Shown: positions 1 to 7,928 of the stretch, piece after piece | Layout of the letters: the number at the start of each line of letters is the position of its first letter | Numbering within the stretch: the first letter of the stretch is position 1 | DNA from: an uncultured Clostridium sp. | GTDB lineage: Bacteria > Bacillota > Clostridia > Clostridiales > Clostridiaceae | Direction: 5' to 3' | Assembly: GCA_900547475.1 (NCBI GenBank) | Contig: URGW01000053.1 | Location: 1 to 15,125 of the forward strand | Length of the DNA: 15,125 bases | The notes under the pieces: model-generated | The model's input: only the letters and a program-made list of their open reading frames with translations | Database searches by the model: none | What the model was told of the DNA's origin: nothing | Translations under genes and position numbers: made by a program

Positions 1-87
1 GGAATCAATTATATAAATTCTAGGTGAAAATTTCACGTTTCCTGGAAAATAAATATTTCATTTTTTCGCTTACACGTAACGAACAAT

Positions 88-1044
88 TTAGTTAATGTAT
101 TTGTTTAGGAAGGTTTCTATGGTTTCCCAATAGAGTTTTGGATTAACGTAACTAGCTTTAGCATGAGCTGCACCAGGAATAATTAATTTTTCTTTTTCAA
201 CTGGTGAAGCATTATAAAGTTTATCAAGCATAAAGAAAGGTACAAATCCATCTTTATCACCATGAATAAAAAGTGTTGGTGTTGTTGATTTTTTTAATTG
301 TTTAATAGGAGATGCTTCACTAATAAAATATCCAGCTCGCAATTTACAAATAATACTTGCAACATGCATCAGTGGAAATGATGGTATTTTAAATAATGCT
401 TTTAACTGATAAGAAAATTGATTCCAAGTAGAAGTGTATCCACAATCCTCTATTATTGCCTTAACATTTCTAGGTAGATTCTCACCAGAAGCGTTCATAA
501 CAGTTGCAGCACCCATAGAAACACCAAAAAGAACAATTTGAGCCCCTTTATAAGTATTAGCAATATAATTTGTTAGATCAACAATATCAAGTCTTTCATG
601 CCATCCCATTCCTATATAAGTTCCTTGACTTTTTCCATGACCTCTTAAATCCGGAATTATAATATTATAGCCCATCTCATAAAATTTTTGAGCATATGAA
701 GCCATATACTTACCTTGAGAAGTATAACCATGAACTGCAATAACCCATTTATTAGAATTACTTTTATTTTTTATTATGTAGTTATGTAATCTTAAATCAT
801 CTTCAGATTTAAGAAATAAATCTTCATAGTTGCTATATTTAATAAACCATGTACTACTATCATTATTGGAAACACCACTAGTTTCATTTTGTTTTGTTTC
901 TTCATCATTATTACTTTTAAATATTAAATCTTTAGGGTATTTTGGGTTTATACCTAAGTTATACAAGTAATTTCCGCCATAGTAAATTACTATTATTAAA
1001 GATATAAATATAATACATAATAAAATTATTATGATTTCTTTCAT
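88..1044 (-). CDS. membrane-anchored alpha/beta hydrolase
   Basis: Probable serine hydrolase of the alpha/beta-hydrolase superfamily, 318 aa, held at the outer face of the membrane by one N-terminal hydrophobic segment (about residues 3-22) with no lipobox. Visible motifs are the HG oxyanion turn at 105-106, PDLRGHGKS at 131-139, the nucleophile elbow GVSMG with Ser176, an acidic residue in HGDKDGFVP (Asp263 or Asp265), and catalytic His294 in GAAHAKA. The order and length fit the YqkD-like/BAAT-type hydrolases found in Firmicutes; the substrate (ester, peptide or lipid) cannot be read from sequence. The ATG at 1044 is preceded on the minus strand by GAGGTGA. The gene is divergent from murE across 259 bp and appears monocistronic. 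I see no clear terminator in the 87 bases downstream of it. Confidence 0.9.
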   Translation of the reverse strand: MKEIIIILLCIIFISLIIVIYYGGNYLYNLGINPKYPKDLIFKSNNDEETKQNETSGVSNNDSSTWFIKYSNYEDLFLKSEDDLRLHNYIIKNKSNSNKWVIAVHGYTSQGKYMASYAQKFYEMGYNIIIPDLRGHGKSQGTYIGMGWHERLDIVDLTNYIANTYKGAQIVLFGVSMGAATVMNASGENLPRNVKAIIEDCGYTSTWNQFSYQLKALFKIPSFPLMHVASIICKLRAGYFISEASPIKQLKKSTTPTLFIHGDKDGFVPFFMLDKLYNASPVEKEKLIIPGAAHAKASYVNPKLYWETIETFLNKYIN

Positions 1045-1166
1045 TAACTCACCTCTAAAATGGAATTTTTATATTAATTATATCACTAAATAAGGACAGG
1101 TATATGTTAAAAAATATTTAAAAGTAAATAGTTTTGATATTTAAATAATGATTAATCTAAAATTAA

Positions 1167-1206
1167 AAGGTTAAAATTATCAATAGGATTTAACCTTACT
1201 TTTTAT
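1167..1206 (+). terminator. terminator-like hairpin in the murE leader
   Basis: AAGGTTAAA at 1167-1175 pairs perfectly with TTTAACCTT at 1189-1197 around a 13-nt loop, followed by ACTTTTTATAG. No plus-strand gene ends upstream in this window, since the neighbouring gene is divergent. It may therefore lie in the murE leader as an attenuator, act for minus-strand transcripts, or be a leftover terminator. The intrinsic terminator shape is only moderate (low-GC stem, large loop). Confidence 0.35.
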
Positions 1207-1303
1207 AGATAAAGAATTATAAATGATGTACAATATTATGGGACAATGAAATATACTGTTAAAAGTGAGTAATAAAAATCAATTTAAGATAAGGAGATTT
1301 TAG

Positions 1304-2779
1304 ATGTTATTAAGTGAAATATTAAGAAATTCAAATCTAGATTATACTGCTACAAATGAAATAGATTATACAAAAATAGATGTTATAGATATTACAAGGG
1401 ATACAAGACAAGTAATAGAAGGAAGCCTTTTTATTGCTGTTATAGGATTAAAAGTAGATGGACATGATTTAATAAATGATGCTATAGAAAAAGGAGCAAA
1501 AGTAATTGTTCATAGTAAAGATATAAGTGATATTAAAGAAGGAGTTGCTTACATAAGAGTAAGTGATACAAGAGAATGTATGGCTATTATTGCAAAGACG
1601 TTTTTTAATATACAAGATAGCGATTTAACCTTCTTAGGGGTAACAGGAACTAACGGAAAGACTACATCAACATATATGATGAAACATATATTAGAGCATG
1701 CAGGAAACAAGGTTGGACTTATAGGAACTATAGCAAATTATATTGGAGATAAGATGATTCCAACATCTATGACAACTCCAGAAGCTATAGAACTATTTAG
1801 GCTTATTAAAGATATGAGAGAAGCTGGTTGTAAATATTGTTTAATGGAAGTATCATCTCATGCTTCTGCAATGGGAAGAGTAGAAGGGTTAAACTTTAGC
1901 AGAGGAATGTTTACAAACTTAACTCAAGATCATATGGACTATCATAAGACATTTGAAAATTATTATAATGCAAAATTTAAGTTTATAAAGGGTGCTAAAA
2001 CTACTGTTATAAACTATGATGATCAATATGGAAAGAAAATGTTAGATACATTACATGATAGCAGCAAAGATGATGAGGTAGTTACTTCTTATGGAGTAGA
2101 TAATGGATTTGTTAAAGCTAAAAATTTAGATTTACAAGCTAATGGTTCAACTTTTGATTTATATATTGGTGAAGAATTTAAAGGGAGAGTTAAACTTCAT
2201 ATAGCAGGACTTTATAATATTTATAATGCTTTAGGTGTTATAGGAATGTTAGTAGTAGGTGGATATGTGTCTGTAGAAGATGCTATAAAAGCATTTGATA
2301 CTATGAAAGCTGTTGATGGAAGATGTGAAAGAGTTTATCACGATAAGATGGAATGTACAGTTGTAGTTGACTATGCACATACTCCAGATGCACTTGAAAA
2401 TATTTTAAAGACAATGAAGGATGTTGCTAAAGGTAAAATAATATCTGTATTTGGTTGTGGTGGAGATAGAGACAAGACTAAGAGACCGATAATGGGAAGT
2501 GTAGCAGCTAAATATAGTGATATAACAATAGTAACTTCAGATAATCCAAGAACTGAAGACCCAAGAGCTATAATTGATGATATTATAGTTGGAATTACTG
2601 ATAGTCATACTGTAATTGAAGATAGAAAAGATGCAATAGAATATGCATGTAAAATTGCTAGTAAAGATGATATAGTTGTTATTGCAGGAAAAGGTCATGA
2701 AGATTATCAAATAATTGGCACAACTAAACATCATTTTAGTGATAAAGAAACAGTTATAAATTATTTTAATAGCATTTAA
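1304..2779 (+). CDS. murE: UDP-MurNAc-tripeptide synthetase (meso-diaminopimelate ligase)
   Basis: Cytoplasmic Mur ligase that adds the third amino acid to UDP-MurNAc-L-Ala-D-Glu with ATP hydrolysis in peptidoglycan precursor synthesis. The 491-aa length is normal for MurE. The N-terminal substrate domain is followed by the ATP P-loop GVTGTNGKTT (112-121, Lys119), the TTPE segment (157-160), MEVSSHA (181-187), a candidate carbamylated Lys224 in YYNAKFKF, then VDYAHTPDAL (355-364) and GCGGDRD (384-390). The C-terminal domain has DNPR at 413-416, the motif known to accompany meso-diaminopimelate rather than lysine specificity, and AGKGHEDYQ (461-469). The start has a clear AAGGAG ribosome binding site. 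It stands alone here, outside a dcw cluster, with its own terminator downstream. Confidence 0.96.
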   Translation: MLLSEILRNSNLDYTATNEIDYTKIDVIDITRDTRQVIEGSLFIAVIGLKVDGHDLINDAIEKGAKVIVHSKDISDIKEGVAYIRVSDTRECMAIIAKTFFNIQDSDLTFLGVTGTNGKTTSTYMMKHILEHAGNKVGLIGTIANYIGDKMIPTSMTTPEAIELFRLIKDMREAGCKYCLMEVSSHASAMGRVEGLNFSRGMFTNLTQDHMDYHKTFENYYNAKFKFIKGAKTTVINYDDQYGKKMLDTLHDSSKDDEVVTSYGVDNGFVKAKNLDLQANGSTFDLYIGEEFKGRVKLHIAGLYNIYNALGVIGMLVVGGYVSVEDAIKAFDTMKAVDGRCERVYHDKMECTVVVDYAHTPDALENILKTMKDVAKGKIISVFGCGGDRDKTKRPIMGSVAAKYSDITIVTSDNPRTEDPRAIIDDIIVGITDSHTVIEDRKDAIEYACKIASKDDIVVIAGKGHEDYQIIGTTKHHFSDKETVINYFNSI

Positions 2780-2795
2780 TTAAATAATTATTTTT

Positions 2796-2830
2796 AAAAT
2801 AGGTATACTTAAAGGTATATCTATTTTTTT
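2796..2830 (+). terminator. intrinsic terminator of murE
   Basis: AAAATAGGTATAC (2796-2808), loop TTAAAG, then GTATATCTATTTT (2815-2827) pair over 13 positions with one G-U wobble. The descending arm runs into an uninterrupted T tract ending at 2830. It starts 17 nt after the murE stop codon, which is the expected place. Confidence 0.75.
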
Positions 2831-3058
2831 GTAAAAATTTTAGAAAAGGAAATGGAAAAATTTTTTTAAAAGCATAGGATAAAAAATAAAAGCTGATATT
2901 TTTTAAAATAACATAAAAAATATACAAAAAATAAAAGAAATGTACAAAGATTATTTTGAAAAATTGCTATTATATAATTGTAAATGTTTTAATCATAAAA
3001 CAAATTATTAAATTATATATTATTAAAAAATAATGAATTTAAGGTGGGATAATTTATT

Positions 3059-5320
3059 ATGGTAAAAAATAATTTAGCTGAAATCTTAAAAAATAGATTT
3101 CAAAAAACAATAGAGGAAGCAACAAACGAAGAAGTATATTTAGCATTATTAGAAATGACAAAGGGATGCATTAAAAATAAAGGGACAAATAAAGGAAGCA
3201 AAAAACTATATTATATTTCAGCAGAATTTTTAATTGGTAAATTATTATCAAATAATTTAATAAATTTAGGTCTTTATGATGAAGTTAAAGAAGTATTAGC
3301 TGACAATGGAAAAGATTTAACTGAAATAGAAGAAATAGAATTAGAACCTTCACTAGGAAATGGTGGATTAGGAAGATTAGCTGCATGTTTCTTAGACTCA
3401 ATAGCAACTTTAGGGTTAAATGGAGATGGTGTTGGATTAAACTACCACTATGGATTATTCAAACAAGTATTTAAGAATAATAAACAAACTACTGAAAAGA
3501 ATCCATGGATAACTTCAGAAGGTTGGTTAAATAAATCTAATATTAAATTTGATGTATTATTTGGTGGATTTAAAGTAACTTCAACATTATATGATATAGA
3601 TGTAACAGGATATAATCAAGCATCAAATAAATTAAGATTATTTGATATAGATTCTATAGATGAAACTTTAGTAGAAGATGGAATAAACTTTGATAAAGAA
3701 GATATCAAAAAGAATTTAACATTATTCTTATACCCAGATGATAGTGATGAAGCAGGACATTTATTAAGAATATACCAACAATACTTTATGGTAAGTAATG
3801 CTGCACAATTAATTCTTTTAGAAGCAGAAGAAAATGGATATGACTTACATAAGTTACATGAGCATGTAGTTGTTCAAATTAATGATACTCACCCTTCAAT
3901 GGTTATACCAGAATTAATAAGATTATTAGGGGAAAAGGGTATTGAAATGCAAGAAGCTATCGGTATCGTTACCAAGGCTTGTGCATATACTAACCATACA
4001 ATATTAGCTGAAGCATTAGAAAAATGGCCAATTGCTTACTTAGAAAAAGTTGTGCCTCAATTAATGCCAATTATCAGAGAGTTAGATAACTTAGTTAAAG
4101 CAAAATATGAAGATGAAAGAGTTTATATTATAGATAAAGATGATAGAGTTCATATGGCTCATATGGATATTCACTATGGATTCAGTGTAAATGGTGTTGC
4201 AGCACTTCACACAGAAATCTTAGAACAAGAAGAGTTAAGACCTTTTTATGATATATATCCAGAAAAGTTTAACAATAAGACAAATGGTATAACTTTCAGA
4301 AGATGGTTAATACACTGTAATAATGAATTAACTAATTATATTACAGAACTTATTGGTGAGGACTTTAAAGCTGATGCAACTAAGTTAGAAGATTTAGCTA
4401 AGTATATTGACAATAAAGAAGTATTAGCAAAGCTTGGGGAAATCAAAAAGAACAATAAAATTGCATTAAAGAAATATTTAAAAGATACTCAAGGTCTTGA
4501 AATAGATGAAAATTCTATTTTTGATATTCAAATAAAGAGACTTCATGAATATAAGAGACAACAAATGAATGTTTTATATATCATTCATAAATATTTAGAT
4601 ATTAAAGCAGGAAACATTCCAACAACTCCAATTACAATGATATTTGGAGCAAAAGCTGCACCAGCTTATATAATAGCACAAGATATAATCCATACAATTC
4701 TTTGCTTACAAGAAATTATAAATAATGATCCAGTTGTTAGCAAGCACTTAAAAGTTGTTATGGTTGAAAACTATAATGTAACTAAAGCTTCTAAGTTAAT
4801 ACCAGCTTGTGATGTTTCAGAACAAATTTCTTTAGCATCTAAAGAAGCTTCAGGAACAGGTAATATGAAGTTTATGTTAAATGGTGCATTAACTTTAGGA
4901 ACAGAAGACGGAGCTAATGTTGAAATACATGAATTAGTTGGGGATGATAACATCTATATCTTTGGTGAATCAAGTGAGCAAGTAATTGAACATTATAAGA
5001 AGGCTGATTATGTTTCAAGAAAATATTATGAAAAAGAAAACATCAAAGAATTAGTTGATTTTATAGTAAGTGATGAAATGTTAAAGGTTGGAGATGAAGT
5101 TAACTTAAATAGACTTCACAATGAATTAATAGTTAAAGACTGGTTCATGACATTACTTGATATTGAAGATTATATTAAAACTAAAAATCAAGTATTTGAA
5201 GATTATTCAGATAGAGAAACTTGGAATAGAAAAGTTTTAATAAATATCAGTAAAGCTGGATTCTTCTCATCAGATAGAACAATTGCTCAATATAATGAAG
5301 ATATCTGGAAGTTAAAATAA
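3059..5320 (+). CDS. glgP: glycogen/alpha-glucan phosphorylase
   Basis: Cytoplasmic PLP-dependent phosphorylase that releases glucose 1-phosphate from glycogen or maltodextrin with inorganic phosphate. At 753 aa it is shorter than the roughly 800-840 aa of E. coli and animal enzymes; the protein opens close to the LYYISAEFLIG segment, so the N-terminal extension is reduced. Family landmarks are LEPSLGNGGLGRLAACFLDS near residue 95, QINDTHPSM near 275, TNGITFRRW near 412, KRLHEYKRQQ near 495, and the cofactor region EASGTGNMKF followed by TEDGANVE, with PLP lysine Lys604 in NMKF. AAGGTGG lies 11 nt upstream of the ATG. No other glg gene is adjacent, so it is probably a single-gene unit. Its original terminator has been split by the mobile element that begins 42 nt after the stop. 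Confidence 0.96.
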   Translation: MVKNNLAEILKNRFQKTIEEATNEEVYLALLEMTKGCIKNKGTNKGSKKLYYISAEFLIGKLLSNNLINLGLYDEVKEVLADNGKDLTEIEEIELEPSLGNGGLGRLAACFLDSIATLGLNGDGVGLNYHYGLFKQVFKNNKQTTEKNPWITSEGWLNKSNIKFDVLFGGFKVTSTLYDIDVTGYNQASNKLRLFDIDSIDETLVEDGINFDKEDIKKNLTLFLYPDDSDEAGHLLRIYQQYFMVSNAAQLILLEAEENGYDLHKLHEHVVVQINDTHPSMVIPELIRLLGEKGIEMQEAIGIVTKACAYTNHTILAEALEKWPIAYLEKVVPQLMPIIRELDNLVKAKYEDERVYIIDKDDRVHMAHMDIHYGFSVNGVAALHTEILEQEELRPFYDIYPEKFNNKTNGITFRRWLIHCNNELTNYITELIGEDFKADATKLEDLAKYIDNKEVLAKLGEIKKNNKIALKKYLKDTQGLEIDENSIFDIQIKRLHEYKRQQMNVLYIIHKYLDIKAGNIPTTPITMIFGAKAAPAYIIAQDIIHTILCLQEIINNDPVVSKHLKVVMVENYNVTKASKLIPACDVSEQISLASKEASGTGNMKFMLNGALTLGTEDGANVEIHELVGDDNIYIFGESSEQVIEHYKKADYVSRKYYEKENIKELVDFIVSDEMLKVGDEVNLNRLHNELIVKDWFMTLLDIEDYIKTKNQVFEDYSDRETWNRKVLINISKAGFFSSDRTIAQYNEDIWKLK

Positions 5321-5338
5321 TATAATAAAAATAAGAAA

Positions 5339-5361
5339 AATAAAGGAGCTTATCATAAATG
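5339..5361 (+). terminator. left half of the glgP terminator, split by the element
   Basis: AATAAAGGAGCT (5339-5350) plus the loop TATCATAAATG (5351-5361) form the left arm and loop of a hairpin. The matching right arm AGCTCCTTTATT is now at 9149-9160, after the second target copy. Rejoining the two sides at the 9-bp duplication gives a perfect 12-bp stem with an 11-nt loop and T-rich tails on both strands. That is a good bidirectional terminator for convergent glgP and the gene at 9222-9566. In the present arrangement the arms are 3.8 kb apart and should not work together. Confidence 0.8.
5353..5361. repeat. target site duplication, left copy
   Basis: TCATAAATG lies directly outside the left inverted repeat and recurs exactly at 9140-9148 directly outside the right inverted repeat. 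The bases beyond the copies differ (A before the left copy, A after the right copy, element ends on the inside), so the duplication is exactly 9 bp. Confidence 0.9.
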
Positions 5362-5387
5362 CAACGGGTTCCGTTTATAGGTGCAAA
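5362..5387 (+). repeat. left terminal inverted repeat
   Basis: It begins CAACGGGTTCCGT and closes with GGTGCAAA; both blocks are identical in the reverse complement of the right end at 9114-9139, and 23 of 26 positions match overall. The outer part contains a small internal palindrome, ACGG-GTT-CCGT. Confidence 0.9.
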
Positions 5388-5404
5388 ATGCACTAAATAG
5401 ACTA

Positions 5405-5452
5405 AAATCTCAATTAAAATCACATGTGAAATCACACTAAGATTCACATGTG
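5405..5452 (+). repeat. subterminal 12-bp-period motif array A (four units)
   Basis: Four consecutive 12-nt units start at 5405, 5417, 5429 and 5441: AAATCTCAATTA, AAATCACATGTG, AAATCACACTAA and GATTCACATGTG. The shared core is AAATCACA(T). The array lies 43 bp from the left end and points inward, mirrored by the right-end array. Such a layout fits binding sites for a transposase or an accessory DNA-binding protein; the protein bound is not known. Confidence 0.75.
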
Positions 5453-5462
5453 ATTTTTCTTA
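5416..5462 (+). terminator. terminator-like hairpin inside the left end
   Basis: AAAATCACATGTGA (5416-5429) pairs perfectly with TCACATGTGATTTT (5444-5457) across a 14-nt loop, and the descending arm continues into TCTTATT. It coincides with motif array A. Because of its position it could stop transcripts entering from glgP and so stand in for the terminator that the insertion split. This role is inferred; the loop is rather large. Confidence 0.4.
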
Positions 5463-5517
5463 TTAAATTGTTTATATTGATTATTTTAGGGAATAATTAT
5501 AATATAAAATTGATTAA

Positions 5518-5553
5518 AAATCACATAGTAAATCACAGGGTAAATCACATATA
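5518..5553 (+). repeat. 12-bp-period motif array B (three units)
   Basis: Three direct 12-nt units start at 5518, 5530 and 5542: AAATCACATAGT, AAATCACAGGGT and AAATCACATATA. The first seven bases (AAATCAC) plus A are identical in all three. The array lies between the left end and the first gene, in the same orientation as array A. Confidence 0.75.
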
Positions 5554-5581
5554 AAATAAAAAAATAATAGTTTTATTATCT

Positions 5582-5626
5582 TTGTGAATATATATGTGAT
5601 TTTATATGTGAATACGTATGTGATTT
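5582..5626 (-). repeat. 12-bp-period motif array C (four inverted units), upstream of the RHH gene
   Basis: Four units in the opposite orientation start at 5582, 5594, 5606 and 5618: TTGTGAATA, ATGTGATTT, ATGTGAATA and ATGTGATTT, again exactly 12 bp apart. The array ends 26 bp before the GTG start at 5653. A protein bound here would cover the promoter or leader of the transposition genes, so an operator or autoregulation role is plausible. I could not assign a convincing promoter; TTGATT (5477) with TATAAT (5498) at 15-bp spacing is a weak candidate further upstream. Confidence 0.7.
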
Positions 5627-5652
5627 ATACCTAAACGAAAGGGGTTGCAGAG

Positions 5653-5925
5653 GTGAAGTATATAAAACCTAAAAAAGAAAATAAGAAAAAGGTTTCTTTA
5701 GAATTATCAACAAGAACACTTTCCATATTAGAGTACTACTCTAAATACACTCAATATAGCCAAGAAGAAATACTGGATATGTTTTTATTAAACCTATTAG
5801 AAGATACTGATTTCATAGAATGGGTTAATAAGCAAAGATACAATAAGAAAATACTTGCTTCATTGTATGATACTATTAGTGATTCGGAGTTGAGAGATAA
5901 TGAAACTAAAGAGATTGTCAGATAA
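5653..5925 (+). CDS. small ribbon-helix-helix-like protein of the transposon
   Basis: A 90-aa protein with a very basic N-terminus (about residues 2-14), then a stretch near 14-20 (VSLELST) that could be a DNA-contacting beta strand. Two helices follow (RTLSILEYYSKYTQ and SQEEILDMFLLNLLED), the pattern of the MetJ/Arc/CopG ribbon-helix-helix fold. It starts with GTG, 8 nt after AAAGGGG. Its end overlaps the transposase start by 26 nt in a different frame, indicating translational coupling. Known RHH proteins often bind short tandem repeats, and 12-bp repeats lie immediately upstream, so it is a candidate repressor of the transposase operon or an accessory end-binding factor. The fold call is from pattern only, and the family is not recognised by name. 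Confidence 0.7.
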   Translation: MKYIKPKKENKKKVSLELSTRTLSILEYYSKYTQYSQEEILDMFLLNLLEDTDFIEWVNKQRYNKKILASLYDTISDSELRDNETKEIVR

Positions 5926-6823
5926 AACTATTAGTAAAGTAAAAGTTATTCCACCTATTACTCAAGAAGAAATTAATCAGAGGGAAATAGACTATACCAC
6001 TTTATCAAAGATGGAGTTTTCGAGAAAATATGGATATCTTCTATATACCCCTGTAGAATTAGTTATTGATAAAAAGTCTTATAACATTCAAACTAACTTT
6101 TGTGCTAATCCTTTTTGTAAATGGTATGGTAAAGAGCAATTCAAGTATAAAAACTTAAAGGGGAATCCATCTCGATATATGATTACAGGGAAGAATTTTA
6201 AATCAATAAAGTGTAATGATATTAATGATAATACTATTGATAAGCCTGTAATAATAAGTTATACGGCTCCTTTTTCAAATTGGGCAATGGCAGAAGAAAT
6301 TAAAAGGTTAATAGATATTAACACCACAGTTCCTATAGAACCAGATTATACATTCCATAAAGAAGATTGCTCTAAAAAAGATTTAAATCCGTTTGATAAT
6401 CCTAATAGTTTTTATAGACGTGGTAAAAGTTCAAGCAACTCTCAAAAGTATCAGTGTAAATTATGCAAGAAAATTACAAATGTATTACCAGAGCAGAAAG
6501 AATGTTTTACTTATTATCAAAAGAAGAATGATATACTCCCTCTATTCATGAAACTAATATTAAGCAGAACTCCTGTAACAAGAATATGTGAAATATTAGA
6601 TATTGGCAGCAGCACTTACTACAATAAATTAGAGTGGTTATATAGAAGGTGTTTAGAATTTCTTGAGCGATATGAGGATAAGAAATTAAAGAATACTCAT
6701 TTCGATACGTTATGGCTTAACACTGATAAATTCACTTATCATCTTAACAATGTTAGAAAAAAGGGGTATGGTAAAAATTCTATTTTAGAAAAGAGAAACC
6801 ATTGTTTCCTACAAGCATTATAG
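5900..6823 (+). CDS. transposase, N-terminal zinc-finger/HTH part and first catalytic aspartate
   Basis: First frame (307 aa) of a two-frame DDE transposase of roughly 638 aa. It has a zinc-binding-like module with Cys68, Cys73 and Cys105 (pattern NFCANPFC...RYMITG...KC), then SNWAMAEEIKRL (126-137). A second module follows with His153/Cys157 and Cys186/Cys189 (YQCKLCKK). A helix-turn-helix-like region is at about 215-255 (SRTPVTRICEILDIGSSTYY). Asp276 in LNTDKFTY is the likely first catalytic acid. The frame then ends at 6823, while the expected continuation is open one frame back from 6775. The layout matches, from memory, a family annotated as transposase or hypothetical protein mainly in proteobacteria, where each zinc module usually has a fuller cysteine set. 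GGAG precedes the ATG, and it overlaps the RHH gene. Confidence 0.8.
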   Translation: MKLKRLSDKTISKVKVIPPITQEEINQREIDYTTLSKMEFSRKYGYLLYTPVELVIDKKSYNIQTNFCANPFCKWYGKEQFKYKNLKGNPSRYMITGKNFKSIKCNDINDNTIDKPVIISYTAPFSNWAMAEEIKRLIDINTTVPIEPDYTFHKEDCSKKDLNPFDNPNSFYRRGKSSSNSQKYQCKLCKKITNVLPEQKECFTYYQKKNDILPLFMKLILSRTPVTRICEILDIGSSTYYNKLEWLYRRCLEFLERYEDKKLKNTHFDTLWLNTDKFTYHLNNVRKKGYGKNSILEKRNHCFLQAL

Positions 6824-7815
6824 CGACTACAGATTCGAGAAGTAGATATATATTTAGAGCAGATGTTGCTTTTGATTTTACTACATCCGTAAACGAAGTT
6901 AAAAATGACTATATAAAATATAAGGAAGATAAGTTGAATACATATTTGCAAAAGACAAGTAAATATAAAGTATCTAAAACAACTACTGATTCTACTTTAA
7001 GTGAATCGGAACTTTTTTTAAGAGATTTAGAAGTTAGAAAATCATATATAGATGGATTTCATGTTAATTCAACATACACTACTTATGCACATCATTGGCT
7101 GATAAATAACTTGTTGAATGTTGATAAGTTATTTATAGTTACGGATGAAGATACTTCTTTACTAACATCTCTTTTGAGGATATACAAAGAAAGTATTTCA
7201 AGTAAAGATACTCATATTTTTACCTGCAAGGTTGATAAAGAATTAGATAAAAATGAAGCGTATAAACAATATCTAACTCATAAAGAAAATATTAGATTAT
7301 GGCAAGAGGCTAATAGTTTAAAGGAAGGTTTAGGTAAAGCAGCGATAGACCTATTGGCTTATACTATATATAATAATGAAATATATATAACCGAAACAAT
7401 TAACGGGAAAGATTATGTTATTGGAACTAATGATTCTATCCCTCATCCATTTCCTTATAAAGATGAAGGAGATAGATATATTAATTGTGTTACGGATTTA
7501 TCTAATCTTAATTGTTATGAGTTAGCAGAGATAATGTATAAAATAGATTTGAGGTCTATAAACACTTTTTTCAATCAAATAAGAAGAAAGGTATCAATAT
7601 TAGAAAGACCATTATCAGGCGGCAGAGGAGAAGGAAAAAGTTATATATATGCTAATTTTAATCCTAAATATGCTCAATATATGATAACTATTTTAAGAAC
7701 ATATTTAAACTTCTGTGAGACTTATAAATATAAAGGTGAAGAAATAACCCCTGCTATGAGGCTTGGAATAGCGACTAAGAAATATAAAATAGAAGATATA
7801 TTATACTTAAAATAG
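6775..7815 (+). CDS. transposase, C-terminal DDE catalytic part in the -1 frame
   Basis: Second half of the transposase, open from 6775 with no credible ATG or ribosome binding site before the conserved block that starts with PTSIIATTDSRSRYIFR near 6808. The second catalytic Asp is likely in IATTD or TDED (coding near 6835 and 7145). The C-terminus has RRKVSILERPLSGGRG, where the Glu is a candidate third acid, and TPAMRLGIATKKYKIEDILY, a strongly conserved ending in the family I remember. It must be joined to the upstream frame by -1 ribosomal slippage, or the gene has lost one base. The candidate window is 6775-6823, which contains AAAA and TTTT runs but no classic slippery heptamer in phase. 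The lipoprotein gene follows after 113 bp. Confidence 0.75.
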   Translation, partial: KFYFRKEKPLFPTSIIATTDSRSRYIFRADVAFDFTTSVNEVKNDYIKYKEDKLNTYLQKTSKYKVSKTTTDSTLSESELFLRDLEVRKSYIDGFHVNSTYTTYAHHWLINNLLNVDKLFIVTDEDTSLLTSLLRIYKESISSKDTHIFTCKVDKELDKNEAYKQYLTHKENIRLWQEANSLKEGLGKAAIDLLAYTIYNNEIYITETINGKDYVIGTNDSIPHPFPYKDEGDRYINCVTDLSNLNCYELAEIMYKIDLRSINTFFNQIRRKVSILERPLSGGRGEGKSYIYANFNPKYAQYMITILRTYLNFCETYKYKGEEITPAMRLGIATKKYKIEDILYLK

Positions 7816-7928
7816 TATAGAATGTAAAAAATATAAATACTTAAGATATATTTAAGAAATATATTGAAGATTTTTCTATAATTCTACGATATAATAATAA
7901 ATACATTGTCATAAAAGGGGGAATTATA

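Noticed and set aside
2537..2734. Minus-strand frame within murE
   Set aside because: It lies wholly inside murE, has no ribosome binding site and a low-complexity product; it is a shadow frame. The same applies to the minus-strand frames at 4771-4953, 5247-5447, 6739-6951, 7841-8044 and 12084-12284.
5405..5626. Possible CRISPR array
   Set aside because: The repeat unit is only about 9 conserved bases with a 12-bp period, orientation switches between clusters, and no cas genes are present; CRISPR repeats and spacers are far longer.
6757..6763. A AAA AAG heptamer in correct phase for -1 slippage within the transposase N-terminal frame
   Set aside because: After slipping here the -1 frame meets TAA at 6772-6774, so it cannot join the catalytic half; the junction must lie after 6774. 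It could only yield a short truncated product.
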